A stretch of DNA of 27,982 nt from Verrucomicrobiales bacterium (GCA_003445095.1 DLVS01000498.1:794-28775); one strand, 5' to 3'; numbered from the stretch's first letter, positions 8,015 to 15,930 are shown. The notes: a model not told the origin generated them from the letters alone. Numbers and translations are program-made.

Positions 8015-8529
8015 GAAGTGCGGGTTAGGCGTCGCTGCAACTCACCGACAAATTTGGCCGGATCCTCCGGGCTGATGATCACTCTCTCTTGCGCCGTGGA
8101 AATGAGCACGGTGCGCGCTGGGTCGGAGACGTACGCGAGGAATGGTCCAAGCCGAGAACTCTGGAAACGACCCAGGAACGACCACAGTCCGCCACTGGCA
8201 AAGACTCGCCATGCGCCGCGGAAGACATCTTGCGCGAGTTCCACGGCGGTAATGTCACTGAAGGGCACGGCCCGACCGCTGAAGCCGTACCGAATGATGA
8301 GCCGGCCTTCATCCAAGCTGTAGCCGTGAATCCGGAAAACCCAAGACACCACGGCAATGAGAATCACCGTTCCGAGTCCCACGTAGGCCGCCACCCGGGG
8401 TACCGGTGGCAAAGCCAACATCGCCGCAGATCCAGCGCCGACTCCGAGCAGAACAAAATAGGCCAGCGCGGTCAGGAGCTTGACCGATGGTCCCAACGGC
8501 GCCCGAAATTGAATGGCAGAATCACTCAT
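8011..8529 (-). CDS. Small membrane protein with PH-like domain
   Basis: The ATG at 8529 overlaps the stop of the upstream gene (ATGA), so I prefer it to the upstream start at 8586; this gives 172 residues. Two hydrophobic helices lie near residues 17-37 and 46-65 (LLTALAYFVLLGVGAGSAAML and YVGLGTVILIAVVSWVF). They are followed by a segment of the form GYSLDEGRLIIRYGFSGRAV...FSDITAVEL, which resembles the bacterial PH domain found after paired membrane helices. The rest predicts beta strands and ends in a basic helix. The gene is translationally coupled at both ends, between the Tat-signal protein and the NPP methyltransferase. It may anchor or scaffold the pathway at the membrane; that is inference. 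Confidence 0.72.
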   Translation of the reverse strand: MSDSAIQFRAPLGPSVKLLTALAYFVLLGVGAGSAAMLALPPVPRVAAYVGLGTVILIAVVSWVFRIHGYSLDEGRLIIRYGFSGRAVPFSDITAVELAQDVFRGAWRVFASGGLWSFLGRFQSSRLGPFLAYVSDPARTVLISTAQERVIISPEDPAKFVGELQRRLTRTS

Positions 8530-9587
8530 GCGAGGGCCGGCGGGTTCACCTTTAGGTTGGGGACGGCCGTCGGCGCGATCAGCCACTCAGGGCGCCGGAA
8601 GGTGAAGTTGTTGCGCACCATGAATCGGCAGATCTCGCCGTCGAGCAGGGCCTCTTCGCCGGAGACGCCGAGCGCATGGTGCAGCGTGGCAATAAATTCA
8701 ACACCGCTGGTCTTGAAGCGCGGCCGAGGCGTTCGGGCTTGCGCGAATCGTTCGAAAACGTTGGCGAAATCCACTCCGAGTGCTTCCCGCGTGGCCTGCC
8801 CAACGATGGAGGAAGTTGCGTAGCGCCGAGCGACATCCAAACCCAACTGATCCACAACTTCGGGAAAATAATTCACGATTCTCTCGACGACTAATCGCCC
8901 CAACGCGAGAGGCGGTGCGGCCGCTAGGGTCTCTGCCTCGAGAACCGAAAACTCGGGCGATAGGTGGAGCTTGAGAAAATGAGACTCGAATCGGCCCGCG
9001 AGAACCCAATCGAACGCGTCAGCTAAGGACGCGGGCCGGCCGATGAGTCGGAATGGCTCGAGAGCCTCTCCGTGAGGAGCCGCGTCGTAAGGGTCATGCA
9101 GTTCACCGGTACTCGGATTCCACACTAGAAAGCTGTGGGCAAAGGCCAGTTTTCGTTCCTTCGCTCCGAAGTAAGCAGATTGGCAAAAAGTGTCGAGGTC
9201 GGCGTCCAGCAGGTTTACCACGAGGTCGTCCAGCCGAAACTTGATCATCGAAGAGGGAAGCTCGGGAGTCGAAATCGGAATGACGCCAAACGAAAACAGC
9301 TCCCGCTTCAACTCCGAGAATGAGTGGAAGGCACCACCGAGATTGATCCACGCGGGTGTCGATCCGCACAGGCGAGACATCACGGGCGCGCCGTGCAAAT
9401 AGCAGCCGCGAGCTCGGTCCTGTAAAAAGGCGATCAAGCGCTGCGCGGACTCGCCGAAGTTGACGGCGATTCGGCGCTTGGGGCTGCGACTGTACACGAG
9501 CGCTTCGGGTAAGGTCGGCGCAGCCCAAGCGCCCCCGAACGCGAGTGGGGCCCCGGCCAGACAGGAGATGAATTCCCTTCGTTTCAT
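8526..9587 (-). CDS. Tat-signal protein, possibly a degenerate nucleotidyltransferase fold
   Basis: The 353-residue protein begins MKRREFISCLAGAPLAFGGA, a twin-arginine type signal, so export is likely after folding. I do not recognise the family with certainty. Two segments recall the head of class II poly(A) polymerase/tRNA nucleotidyltransferases: GCYLHGAPVMSRLCGSTP (61-78, where active enzymes have GGxVRD) and SFLVWNPSTGELHDPYDA (152-169, like the NALA...TGEIIDP region). The GG, RD and DxD catalytic signatures are absent, so it would be inactive as a nucleotidyltransferase. The gene starts 12 bases after the upstream methyltransferase-like gene and overlaps the downstream PH-like gene by four bases. 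Its place between two methyltransferase-like genes suggests a role in the same pathway, but I cannot state which. Confidence 0.7.
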   Translation of the reverse strand: MKRREFISCLAGAPLAFGGAWAAPTLPEALVYSRSPKRRIAVNFGESAQRLIAFLQDRARGCYLHGAPVMSRLCGSTPAWINLGGAFHSFSELKRELFSFGVIPISTPELPSSMIKFRLDDLVVNLLDADLDTFCQSAYFGAKERKLAFAHSFLVWNPSTGELHDPYDAAPHGEALEPFRLIGRPASLADAFDWVLAGRFESHFLKLHLSPEFSVLEAETLAAAPPLALGRLVVERIVNYFPEVVDQLGLDVARRYATSSIVGQATREALGVDFANVFERFAQARTPRPRFKTSGVEFIATLHHALGVSGEEALLDGEICRFMVRNNFTFRRPEWLIAPTAVPNLKVNPPALA

Positions 9588-9599
9588 GGGCTCAAGCGG

Positions 9600-10667
9600 T
9601 CAAATGCTCCAGTTTCCGTAATACCGTTCCGACAGATCGACGACGCCCCGATTCCGGCGGCGGCCGGCCGCTGCGGTGCCGCGGACGAAATAGGCGTGTG
9701 AGATTCGCTGGTCGCCGAAGTGGTAAACCAGTTTCTCGAGGATTTCGCGCGCCGGCCTTCCGGTGCGGTGTTCGAGGAAGCCGAGGAGGTGATTGAACAG
9801 TGGAATGCCGGGTTCGAGCAATTGCTTGCTGCTGCAGAGAATGTCTAGGCTCAACCCGTGGCTTCCTGCCGCGGCCGCCAACCGCTCCCCACACGCCGCG
9901 AACGTTTCGCCGCCGTACAGGATACAGGTGAAACACGCAGTACCGCCGGTCGCCAGGCGGTGGCCGATCAATTCGAAGCAACGCCGGATCTCAGCCATGC
10001 CGTCTAACCCACCGGGACCGAACATCGCTCGCCCTAGATCATCTGGCAGCGACCACGAAGGAATCCGAGCTAACACCAAGTCGAATCGTTCTTTCCGTCC
10101 GAGGCGCTTTTCCTTGGCGATCCTGACGTCAGCTTCAAGTCCATTCAGCAACCAGGTTGCTTTCAGAAACCTTGGATCCGCCTCGGGAGTTACGTACACA
10201 ACTTCACGGCCAGCGCGATGATTGAGCACCAGGGTCTCGATCCCACAGCCAGAATACAGGGACAGGCATCGTTGATAGTCCAACGTCGGCAAAGTCGCGA
10301 TGATTGCCTTGGCGTCCTCGGAAAACATCGCGCGCGGGTCCGCGCTCAATTCCGTGAAGAAGGACCGCCGATGATAGTTGAGCAGTACCACTTTGCCGAG
10401 GCTGATGCCGGCGCGATTTGCCTGGGCGATTCCTGCCTTTAACAGCGCATCCAACGTGCCAGTACCCATCAAACGCGCTGCTTCACGGCGTCCCAGTCGA
10501 TGGTGAAGCAGCAGAAACCGCCAGGCCGCGAGGGAGTCGCCTTGGAGGAGTGTGGCGGTATGATCCCAGTCCCAAGTCCGCAAATTGCCGTCGCCGAATG
10601 CCAAATAGGGGCTGAGTACGCCCAGGGCGGCGGCACGGGTAGGAAGTTGGGACAGAACGCTTTTCAT
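9600..10667 (-). CDS. Methyltransferase-fold protein lacking the NPP motif
   Basis: This 355-residue protein matches the layout of the paralogue at 6950-8014: an N-terminal helical domain with YLAFGDGNLRTWDW (21-34), a central Rossmann-type segment LSLYSGCGIETL (135-146), and a C-terminal Y-Y-G-N-W motif. At the place where the paralogue has NPPL it reads ARIPSW (200-205). So it keeps a SAM-binding-like glycine motif (SGCG) but lacks the N-methylation signature. It may be a divergent methyltransferase with a different target, or an inactive partner of the NPP protein. Its start overlaps the radical SAM gene's stop (ATGA at 10664-10667), indicating coupled translation with that enzyme. Confidence 0.72.
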   Translation of the reverse strand: MKSVLSQLPTRAAALGVLSPYLAFGDGNLRTWDWDHTATLLQGDSLAAWRFLLLHHRLGRREAARLMGTGTLDALLKAGIAQANRAGISLGKVVLLNYHRRSFFTELSADPRAMFSEDAKAIIATLPTLDYQRCLSLYSGCGIETLVLNHRAGREVVYVTPEADPRFLKATWLLNGLEADVRIAKEKRLGRKERFDLVLARIPSWSLPDDLGRAMFGPGGLDGMAEIRRCFELIGHRLATGGTACFTCILYGGETFAACGERLAAAAGSHGLSLDILCSSKQLLEPGIPLFNHLLGFLEHRTGRPAREILEKLVYHFGDQRISHAYFVRGTAAAGRRRNRGVVDLSERYYGNWSI

Positions 10668-11767
10668 GCTGGGACGAGGGCAGTCTTCCGCATGGTTCGC
10701 ATCCGCTTGACGGTGCAGACTTCCTTGTACGCCGCGGTGCTCGAATCGAATTGGCTTTCGGCAATCGGCTTAACCAGGTTCATCACGTATTCTTGCATCA
10801 ACGCGGCCCGGAAAGGCGGCGGATTCCGCATCACGGCGGCCACGACCTTCGGGTCGTGATACATGGAGCGGCAGATTTCGCAGATATGCGCGGAATTATC
10901 CGGAAGTCCAATGGTTGGATCGACGCTGCGCGCGTAGCGAAGGACGGCGTCGGGCCCTTGGAGGTGGACCCAGACTTTGAGGAAATCGTCGGGCGCCGAA
11001 CGCAGAATTTCTCCCACGGTCCGTTCTCGCAACGAGCCCAGATGGAGTTCTTCAATTTGTTCGAGGGTCAGTCCGCAGCAGCTCACCAAACTCTCGGTGG
11101 GAGTGATCGCGATCACGTTGAGGATGGTCGAGCAACCACGTTGTCGACCATTGCTCATGTCCTGCATGTATTCCCGAGTATAGGCTAGCGATTCCTTGCC
11201 GTTGAAGCGCATCCAGGGGGAGTTCTGGATGACGACCCGTTTCGATTCCAGATACGGACGGAATGCAGGTTCACCGACGAATCCTTCAAAGTCGAATCGG
11301 CTACCCGCGTGCAATTCCAACATGATGAACACGGTCAGCCCCAAATCGGCGGCAGCCATGGCACCGTTACGCACGTACTCGGGGCGGACATAGGCCATAT
11401 GCGCATCCCCGGTGGAAAAATTGGCCTCCAATAATCCGCGCGACTGGAGCGACTCGAGCCGCCGACGCGCGACCGCGGGGGACGTTGCCCAGTACCCGTT
11501 GGAGACGAATCGGCTCTTGAATCCCTGGCGCGTCGCGGTGCTGACGCAATCGTCGAGATCACGTCCCAACAGGAAACATTCGCCGCCGGTGAACACCACC
11601 AGGCGGAAGCTCTTCACCTCGCTCGCTTGCTCGATGTACCGATGGATATTGGGTATCGGAATGCTCGGGTGGCCACGATCCGAGGTACAATCGAAGCAGC
11701 AATGATCACACGCCGCCGTACATCGGTGCGTCGTGATGATTGAAAGTGTATGAGGGGCAACCAGCAT
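10664..11767 (-). CDS. Radical SAM enzyme, YydG-like candidate peptide epimerase
   Basis: The 367-residue protein has the radical SAM motif C16-x3-C20-x2-C23 (RCTAACDHCCFDC) that binds the SAM-cleaving [4Fe-4S] cluster, and the SAM-contacting GGE at 61-63 (FTGGECFL). Further cysteines are C212, C230-C231, C296 and C299 (CEIC), a layout that suits a second cluster plus a possible hydrogen-donor Cys. The N-terminal CDHCCF...C and FTGGE...FL pattern, the SNGYWA segment and the C-terminal CxxC resemble, from memory, YydG-type epimerases that convert L- to D-residues in ribosomal peptides. It starts only 3 bases after the stop of the Asn-hexad protein, its probable substrate, and is coupled to the following methyltransferase-like gene. 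Radical SAM identity is firm; the epimerase call is inference. Confidence 0.85.
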   Translation of the reverse strand: MLVAPHTLSIITTHRCTAACDHCCFDCTSDRGHPSIPIPNIHRYIEQASEVKSFRLVVFTGGECFLLGRDLDDCVSTATRQGFKSRFVSNGYWATSPAVARRRLESLQSRGLLEANFSTGDAHMAYVRPEYVRNGAMAAADLGLTVFIMLELHAGSRFDFEGFVGEPAFRPYLESKRVVIQNSPWMRFNGKESLAYTREYMQDMSNGRQRGCSTILNVIAITPTESLVSCCGLTLEQIEELHLGSLRERTVGEILRSAPDDFLKVWVHLQGPDAVLRYARSVDPTIGLPDNSAHICEICRSMYHDPKVVAAVMRNPPPFRAALMQEYVMNLVKPIAESQFDSSTAAYKEVCTVKRMRTMRKTALVPA

Positions 11768-11770
11768 GAT

Positions 11771-12469
11771 TTAACGGAGTGATTGAGTGTTGGGTCCGTA
11801 TAAGGCCGGCCAGCCGGCGGCGAAGAAGCAAACCGCAGCCCAAGCGAAGAGGAATACCGCGGCGGCCACATTCAAATAGACCCCGATATTGGCGGCGGCG
11901 ATTACGTTGAGCCCGACACCCACGTTCGCGATGATCCCCACGTTGAGCAGAATTCCCAAGTTGACCAAGATGTTGCAATTCACGGGCGATAGGCTCGGAC
12001 ACCAGGACGAAACCAATTGCAGGCGGTACTCATTGCTGAATCGATGGTCGCCCAAAAAGTGCCGGTGATTGCTTTGACTCAGTAGCCAATGCTGCAAAAA
12101 GAAATCTTGAGCCTCCGGATATAGCTTGGCCAACCCCACCGAAATCGAGTTGGCCCGCTGATAGAATTCCGCCAAGTCGGCCGGCTTGGCGCTTTCACCC
12201 GTCGCCCGAGTAAGCTGGCGCACCAACAGGGCGTTCAGCTCCTTGAATCGCGAATCTTCCATCATCATAGCCACTTCGAGCGCACCCCGCGGAAGTTGAT
12301 GTCGCTTCTCATACGCGCGGCGTTTCTCCGGCGAATAGCCAAGCCGAAGGATTAGACGGCGACGGTCTCCCTCGCTTTGGATTAGGCGAAGATAGTCGTC
12401 CACCGCAAACAGGTTGATCTGCTTGAGAGTATCATCAACGCTAACCGGCATCTCAAAGCGCGTCTTCAT
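11771..12469 (-). CDS. Candidate precursor peptide with Asn-hexad hydrophobic core
   Basis: This 232-residue protein has a soluble, charged N-terminal part (residues 1-160, mostly helical by composition) without a signal peptide. Then comes a hydrophobic segment in which Asn recurs exactly every six residues: N164, N170, N176, N182, N188, N194, N200. Units read NLGILL, NVGIIA, NVGVGL, NVIAAA, NIGVYL, NVAAAV. A further hydrophobic tail (FLFAWAAVCFFAAGW) and a polar end (GPNTQSLR) follow. This recalls the cores of polytheonamide and aeronamide precursors, where Asn every sixth residue lines one face of a beta-helix made possible by D-residues. The long N-terminal part would be a leader, larger than usual. 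The radical SAM gene starts 3 bases downstream. No GG-type cleavage site is evident. The alternative is an ordinary membrane-anchored protein. Confidence 0.75.
   Translation of the reverse strand: MKTRFEMPVSVDDTLKQINLFAVDDYLRLIQSEGDRRRLILRLGYSPEKRRAYEKRHQLPRGALEVAMMMEDSRFKELNALLVRQLTRATGESAKPADLAEFYQRANSISVGLAKLYPEAQDFFLQHWLLSQSNHRHFLGDHRFSNEYRLQLVSSWCPSLSPVNCNILVNLGILLNVGIIANVGVGLNVIAAANIGVYLNVAAAVFLFAWAAVCFFAAGWPALYGPNTQSLR
11870..11980 (-). repeat. Hexapeptide N-x-G/x repeat region, putative core
   Basis: Six tandem hexads plus a boundary Asn (residues 164-200) with Asn in the first place of each, a small or branched aliphatic residue second and usually Gly third. All other residues are hydrophobic, with one extra Asn (N166) and a Cys (C165) at the start. 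The repetition is at protein level; the DNA is only loosely repeated, so selection on the peptide pattern rather than recent duplication is indicated. Confidence 0.88.
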
Positions 12470-12471
12470 AA

Positions 12472-13149
12472 TCAGACTTCGATGCCTTTCAGGTTCCGGA
12501 AGTAAAGGATACTTCGCTTCAACGCCTCGTCGAAGTTCAGGGTTTGGCTCACTTGTTCAATAGGCGGTAGCTGCGGCAACGCCGTTAAGACTTGGTTCTG
12601 GTTCGTTGTGATATAGTTAAACGTCGTGGTTTGTTTGAGTCCCATACGAAGTTGGTCGAAACTGGTGGTCCGCGGTCGATTGTCGTACCGGATCGCCAAC
12701 GAAATGTCGGCATTCGCTGGACCCACGCCTAGTTTCTTGGGGTCCAGCAGGAGGACCAATTCCATTTGGCCGCCCACATTTTCCAGCGAGCGCTCTTTGG
12801 CGGCTTTCAACAGTACGTTCGCTTGCGTCAGGTCGCCCAGGCTCGCTTCGATAAAACTTTCGTAGACGATAACGGCTCCGTTCGCCACATAGTCTCCAGT
12901 TTCCGGGAAGAGCGCGTACGTGACGTTGTCCAAGTTCTGAAAAATGAAGTGGGCCTCAAACGGAATCTTGGTCCAAGTCTCACCGCGGTAGAAGCGCCGC
13001 CCCGTCCCATCCATGTAATAGTACATGGTGGTTAAGGAATCCATGAACTGCCCCTTGGTGTCCATTTGGACTATGTAGTAGGGATTATTCTCCCACCACA
13101 GATTCATCTGGGCCAATAGGGCTAAGATTTCCGGGTCTTGGTCGTTCAT
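12472..13149 (-). CDS. Unrecognised soluble protein of the peptide operon
   Basis: I do not recognise this 225-residue protein. It has no signal peptide or membrane segment. The N-terminal half is rich in aromatic residues (NLWWENNPYYIVQMD, TTMYYYMDGTGRRFYRG) with an alternating pattern that suggests beta strands; a distant LolA/LolB-like half-barrel is possible but unproven. The C-terminal part has amphipathic segments and a basic end (ALKRSILYFRNLKGIEV). Its stop is followed after 2 bases by the start codon of the Asn-hexad protein, so the two are almost surely co-translated. That closeness makes a role as chaperone, leader-binding partner or immunity-like protein for the precursor worth testing. 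Confidence 0.72.
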   Translation of the reverse strand: MNDQDPEILALLAQMNLWWENNPYYIVQMDTKGQFMDSLTTMYYYMDGTGRRFYRGETWTKIPFEAHFIFQNLDNVTYALFPETGDYVANGAVIVYESFIEASLGDLTQANVLLKAAKERSLENVGGQMELVLLLDPKKLGVGPANADISLAIRYDNRPRTTSFDQLRMGLKQTTTFNYITTNQNQVLTALPQLPPIEQVSQTLNFDEALKRSILYFRNLKGIEV

Positions 13150-13164
13150 GGACTTTTGCCGAGT

Positions 13165-15930
13165 TCAGTTGCAGGAACAACTTCCCGTCACGGAATAAGG
13201 CGGACAATTGCAGCCCCACCCGGCAAGCGTAAGGCCAGAGCCGGGATCCGAAAAAATCCGAGCCCCATCGTTGCTGACATGGGCGCTGGAAACGATCTCG
13301 AAGCGCTGCGTGCCGTGATTGAAGCTCAAGAAGTACGCGATCGACCGCGGGGGAAGTCCGGTCATATTCGGATACTCAATTTGAATCGGTGGATCGAAGG
13401 TGGATCCGCCAGGTTGCAGCGTCCAAGCGAACGGTGGTGAGGCGCCATCCGGCATCGGCATCGGAATGTCGTCGTGATGCACTTGATTCAACGACAAGAT
13501 CGCCGGGTCCGCGGGTGAAGGTCGGCTTCCATCCGGACGTCGCATCGAGCCCGCTTTGACGGTCATCCGGAGTCCGGCTACGCCTTCGCAGGTCAAGACC
13601 ACGTCGCGGGTGCCGTCATAAACCCTGGCATTTTTGGGATTCATGTGCGGCAACAGCACAGGTGTGTTTAGGCTGTTCTCGGCGTTGGGAACCAGGACTA
13701 CGGGATAGGCGAGTCCAGGGAAACTGCCCTGCGGGATTGGATTGCCGTTGAGGAAGTTCGCCTGCAAACCGTCCACGTTGAGAGTCCCCGGTCCCGCCGG
13801 GAGGTTGGCAAAATTGAACCGTCCGGTGATGTCTGAGCTCGTCATGAAGAGGCGGTCACCCACGACCAACACCACCCGCGCCCCGCCGATGCCGCACTCA
13901 GAATTGTCAAAGATTTGGCCACTAAAGGTGGTTGGATGTCCCGCCACTCGAAGGACTCCATCCACCAGGAATTGGGCACCGGCGCCGGTATTTCCCGGAA
14001 AGTTGGCCTCGACCATCCCGTCACTGCCATCCGCTCCGGCGACGTACGTAACTTCTGCGTGACCGGTCCGAGACGTCCGGACGATCACCTGGTTTTGGCC
14101 ATTTACTGTTCCGCTACCGCGAATCACTCGGAAGGTCACCGGGGTGTTTTCGCCGCCGTTGCAACTATCACTTACCCACGCCCGCAAGGGTTCCGGAGGG
14201 GAGGAGCCAGCTTCGGCGCGCTGATTGTTCCCGGATCCGACGTTGATTTGTCTCGGAGGAGCCGGTGTCGAGGAGGCGCAGAAGAAGATCTGACCAGCGA
14301 TGTCCTTGCTGGTGGCGATGACTCGATTGTTGCCACAGCCGGCCTCACTACCCATTCGCCACCAAACGCGGGCAAGACCCTCCGTATCCGTGGCCACGGT
14401 CAAGACCGCTGCTTCGGGCAATTCCTGGTTTTCGTCCTCGCCCAAAAGCCCGTCGCTGCGGCTGACCTCGAACCGCACCACCTTGTGGGCGATCGGAGTA
14501 CCGTCCGCCCGCGCTACCTTCACGACGATGGGTTGCGCGACCCGCGCGTGAACCCGCGCGAGCTGACCATCCCCAGACACTTGCGCCATTTGCGGTCCTG
14601 AAAGCTCAACCCTCACCACATTCAAGGTTCGCTGAACCGAGTTGCCTAGCTTATCGAGAGCGGTGACTTCGATCGTGTTGGGTCCAGGCCGCAGAGGAAT
14701 TGCGCCTCGTTCGTAGGTTCCGTTGGGGCCAATTCCCACGTCGACATTCGCCGGAACGGAAACGTCTTCTGTCGTTAAGTTACGCACCTGCACCATCAGC
14801 CCCTGGTAGCCGCTTAAGACGTCTCCCACTCGACCGGCGATGATAAAAGACTCTGTGGATAACTGAGTACCCGCGGGCGGAAAATCGATGAACAGGTTGG
14901 GAACCTGACCGTCTTGCAGCACCTCCAAGGGGCGCGGTGCGCTGCGGTTTCCCTTGGAATCCGTCGCGGTAACAAACAAGCGGTTGGCCCGATTGAGCTG
15001 CAACGCCACGTCAACCGAAAATGTTCCGGCGCCACTGACGGATCCCGTCGCTATCGAGGCTCCTCCTTCAACGCGAATCTGGGTTCCAGCCAAGCCGCGC
15101 CCTGTCAGCTTCAGCACCGATGCCGCGGTGGCGGCCGTGGTTCCGTCGAGCACGGGCGCCGGGACGTTGATGACGAACTCCATGGGGCGCGATGTTGCCG
15201 AAGCGCCGCCATTGTCCGTCGCCACTGCGGAAACCGCGAAGATCCCCGCCTCGGGTACGGCCCAAGCGAAATTGAACGGGCTGGTCGTGGATTCCCCAAT
15301 CTTCCGACCGCCGGAATAATACTCGACCCGCACCACCGAACCGTCGGCGTCCCGAGCCGTCGCTCCCAACTGCACCGTCGCGGGTAGCTCATATACAAGC
15401 GTCGAGGCCGTAATCGACACCGACGGGGGTTGGTTATCGCCACCGCTTCCGGGGTCGGTTCCGTCTTGATACTCCTGAAGGTTGTTCTTGCCGTCGTGGT
15501 CGGGGTCGTTCAGCGCATCGGCTGTGTTCAGCGGATTCAAAATCGAAGGGTGCTGCAGTTCATAAACGTCGTTAATGCCGTCGTTGTCCGAATCCTTCGG
15601 GCTGTTCAGGGGCACCTGTTCGATTCGATAAAAGCGGGCGGCAATGCCGTTGACGGGATCGCGATCGTTCAACTGACCGGTGCCCGCGACACCCAACGCC
15701 ATATCGGTCGCCAGCCGAATCGCTGCCACGGTATCTCCACGATAGAGGATGTAGTAAGAGCCGGCGTCAGCAGGGTGCCTCAAAAATGGCCGGCCATCAT
15801 TTCCAAAACCAATGCTATCGACCAAGAACGATTGGGCCACGCCAACACCTGTAATTGCAGCCGCCGCAATTGCCCAAGCGGTCCACCACCGGCACAACAC
15901 AGTGCGGGGCAAAATTCGAAAGTAACTCAT
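13165..15930 (-). CDS. Large secreted Ig-like/TSP3 surface protein with Cys-rich C-terminus
   Basis: I take the ATG at 15930 (921 residues), because it puts a signal peptide first (RTVLCRWWTAWAIAAAAITG); a GTG at 15996 would add 22 residues before it. Residues about 50-110 (YYILYRGDTV...ARFYRIEQVP) are an N-terminal module common in Verrucomicrobiota surface proteins. TSP3-like calcium motifs lie at about 113-162 (DSDNDGIND, DPDHDGKNN). From 168 come Ig-like domains, then two invasin-like domains (about 455-650), a carboxypeptidase-regulatory-type domain (from about 660), and a ZU5-like region (TLQPGGSTFDPPIQIEYPN). It ends GWGCNCPPYSVTGSCSCN with four Cys in 14 residues. First gene of the ten-gene operon, 81 bases after trpC and 15 before the next gene. 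Likely an adhesin or surface layer protein. Confidence 0.87.
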   Translation of the reverse strand: MSYFRILPRTVLCRWWTAWAIAAAAITGVGVAQSFLVDSIGFGNDGRPFLRHPADAGSYYILYRGDTVAAIRLATDMALGVAGTGQLNDRDPVNGIAARFYRIEQVPLNSPKDSDNDGINDVYELQHPSILNPLNTADALNDPDHDGKNNLQEYQDGTDPGSGGDNQPPSVSITASTLVYELPATVQLGATARDADGSVVRVEYYSGGRKIGESTTSPFNFAWAVPEAGIFAVSAVATDNGGASATSRPMEFVINVPAPVLDGTTAATAASVLKLTGRGLAGTQIRVEGGASIATGSVSGAGTFSVDVALQLNRANRLFVTATDSKGNRSAPRPLEVLQDGQVPNLFIDFPPAGTQLSTESFIIAGRVGDVLSGYQGLMVQVRNLTTEDVSVPANVDVGIGPNGTYERGAIPLRPGPNTIEVTALDKLGNSVQRTLNVVRVELSGPQMAQVSGDGQLARVHARVAQPIVVKVARADGTPIAHKVVRFEVSRSDGLLGEDENQELPEAAVLTVATDTEGLARVWWRMGSEAGCGNNRVIATSKDIAGQIFFCASSTPAPPRQINVGSGNNQRAEAGSSPPEPLRAWVSDSCNGGENTPVTFRVIRGSGTVNGQNQVIVRTSRTGHAEVTYVAGADGSDGMVEANFPGNTGAGAQFLVDGVLRVAGHPTTFSGQIFDNSECGIGGARVVLVVGDRLFMTSSDITGRFNFANLPAGPGTLNVDGLQANFLNGNPIPQGSFPGLAYPVVLVPNAENSLNTPVLLPHMNPKNARVYDGTRDVVLTCEGVAGLRMTVKAGSMRRPDGSRPSPADPAILSLNQVHHDDIPMPMPDGASPPFAWTLQPGGSTFDPPIQIEYPNMTGLPPRSIAYFLSFNHGTQRFEIVSSAHVSNDGARIFSDPGSGLTLAGWGCNCPPYSVTGSCSCN

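Noticed and set aside
11870..11980. Left-handed beta-helix acyltransferase-type hexapeptide repeat
   Set aside because: Those repeats have the pattern [LIV]-[GAED]-x2-[STAV]-x and many polar positions; here Asn leads each unit and all else is hydrophobic.
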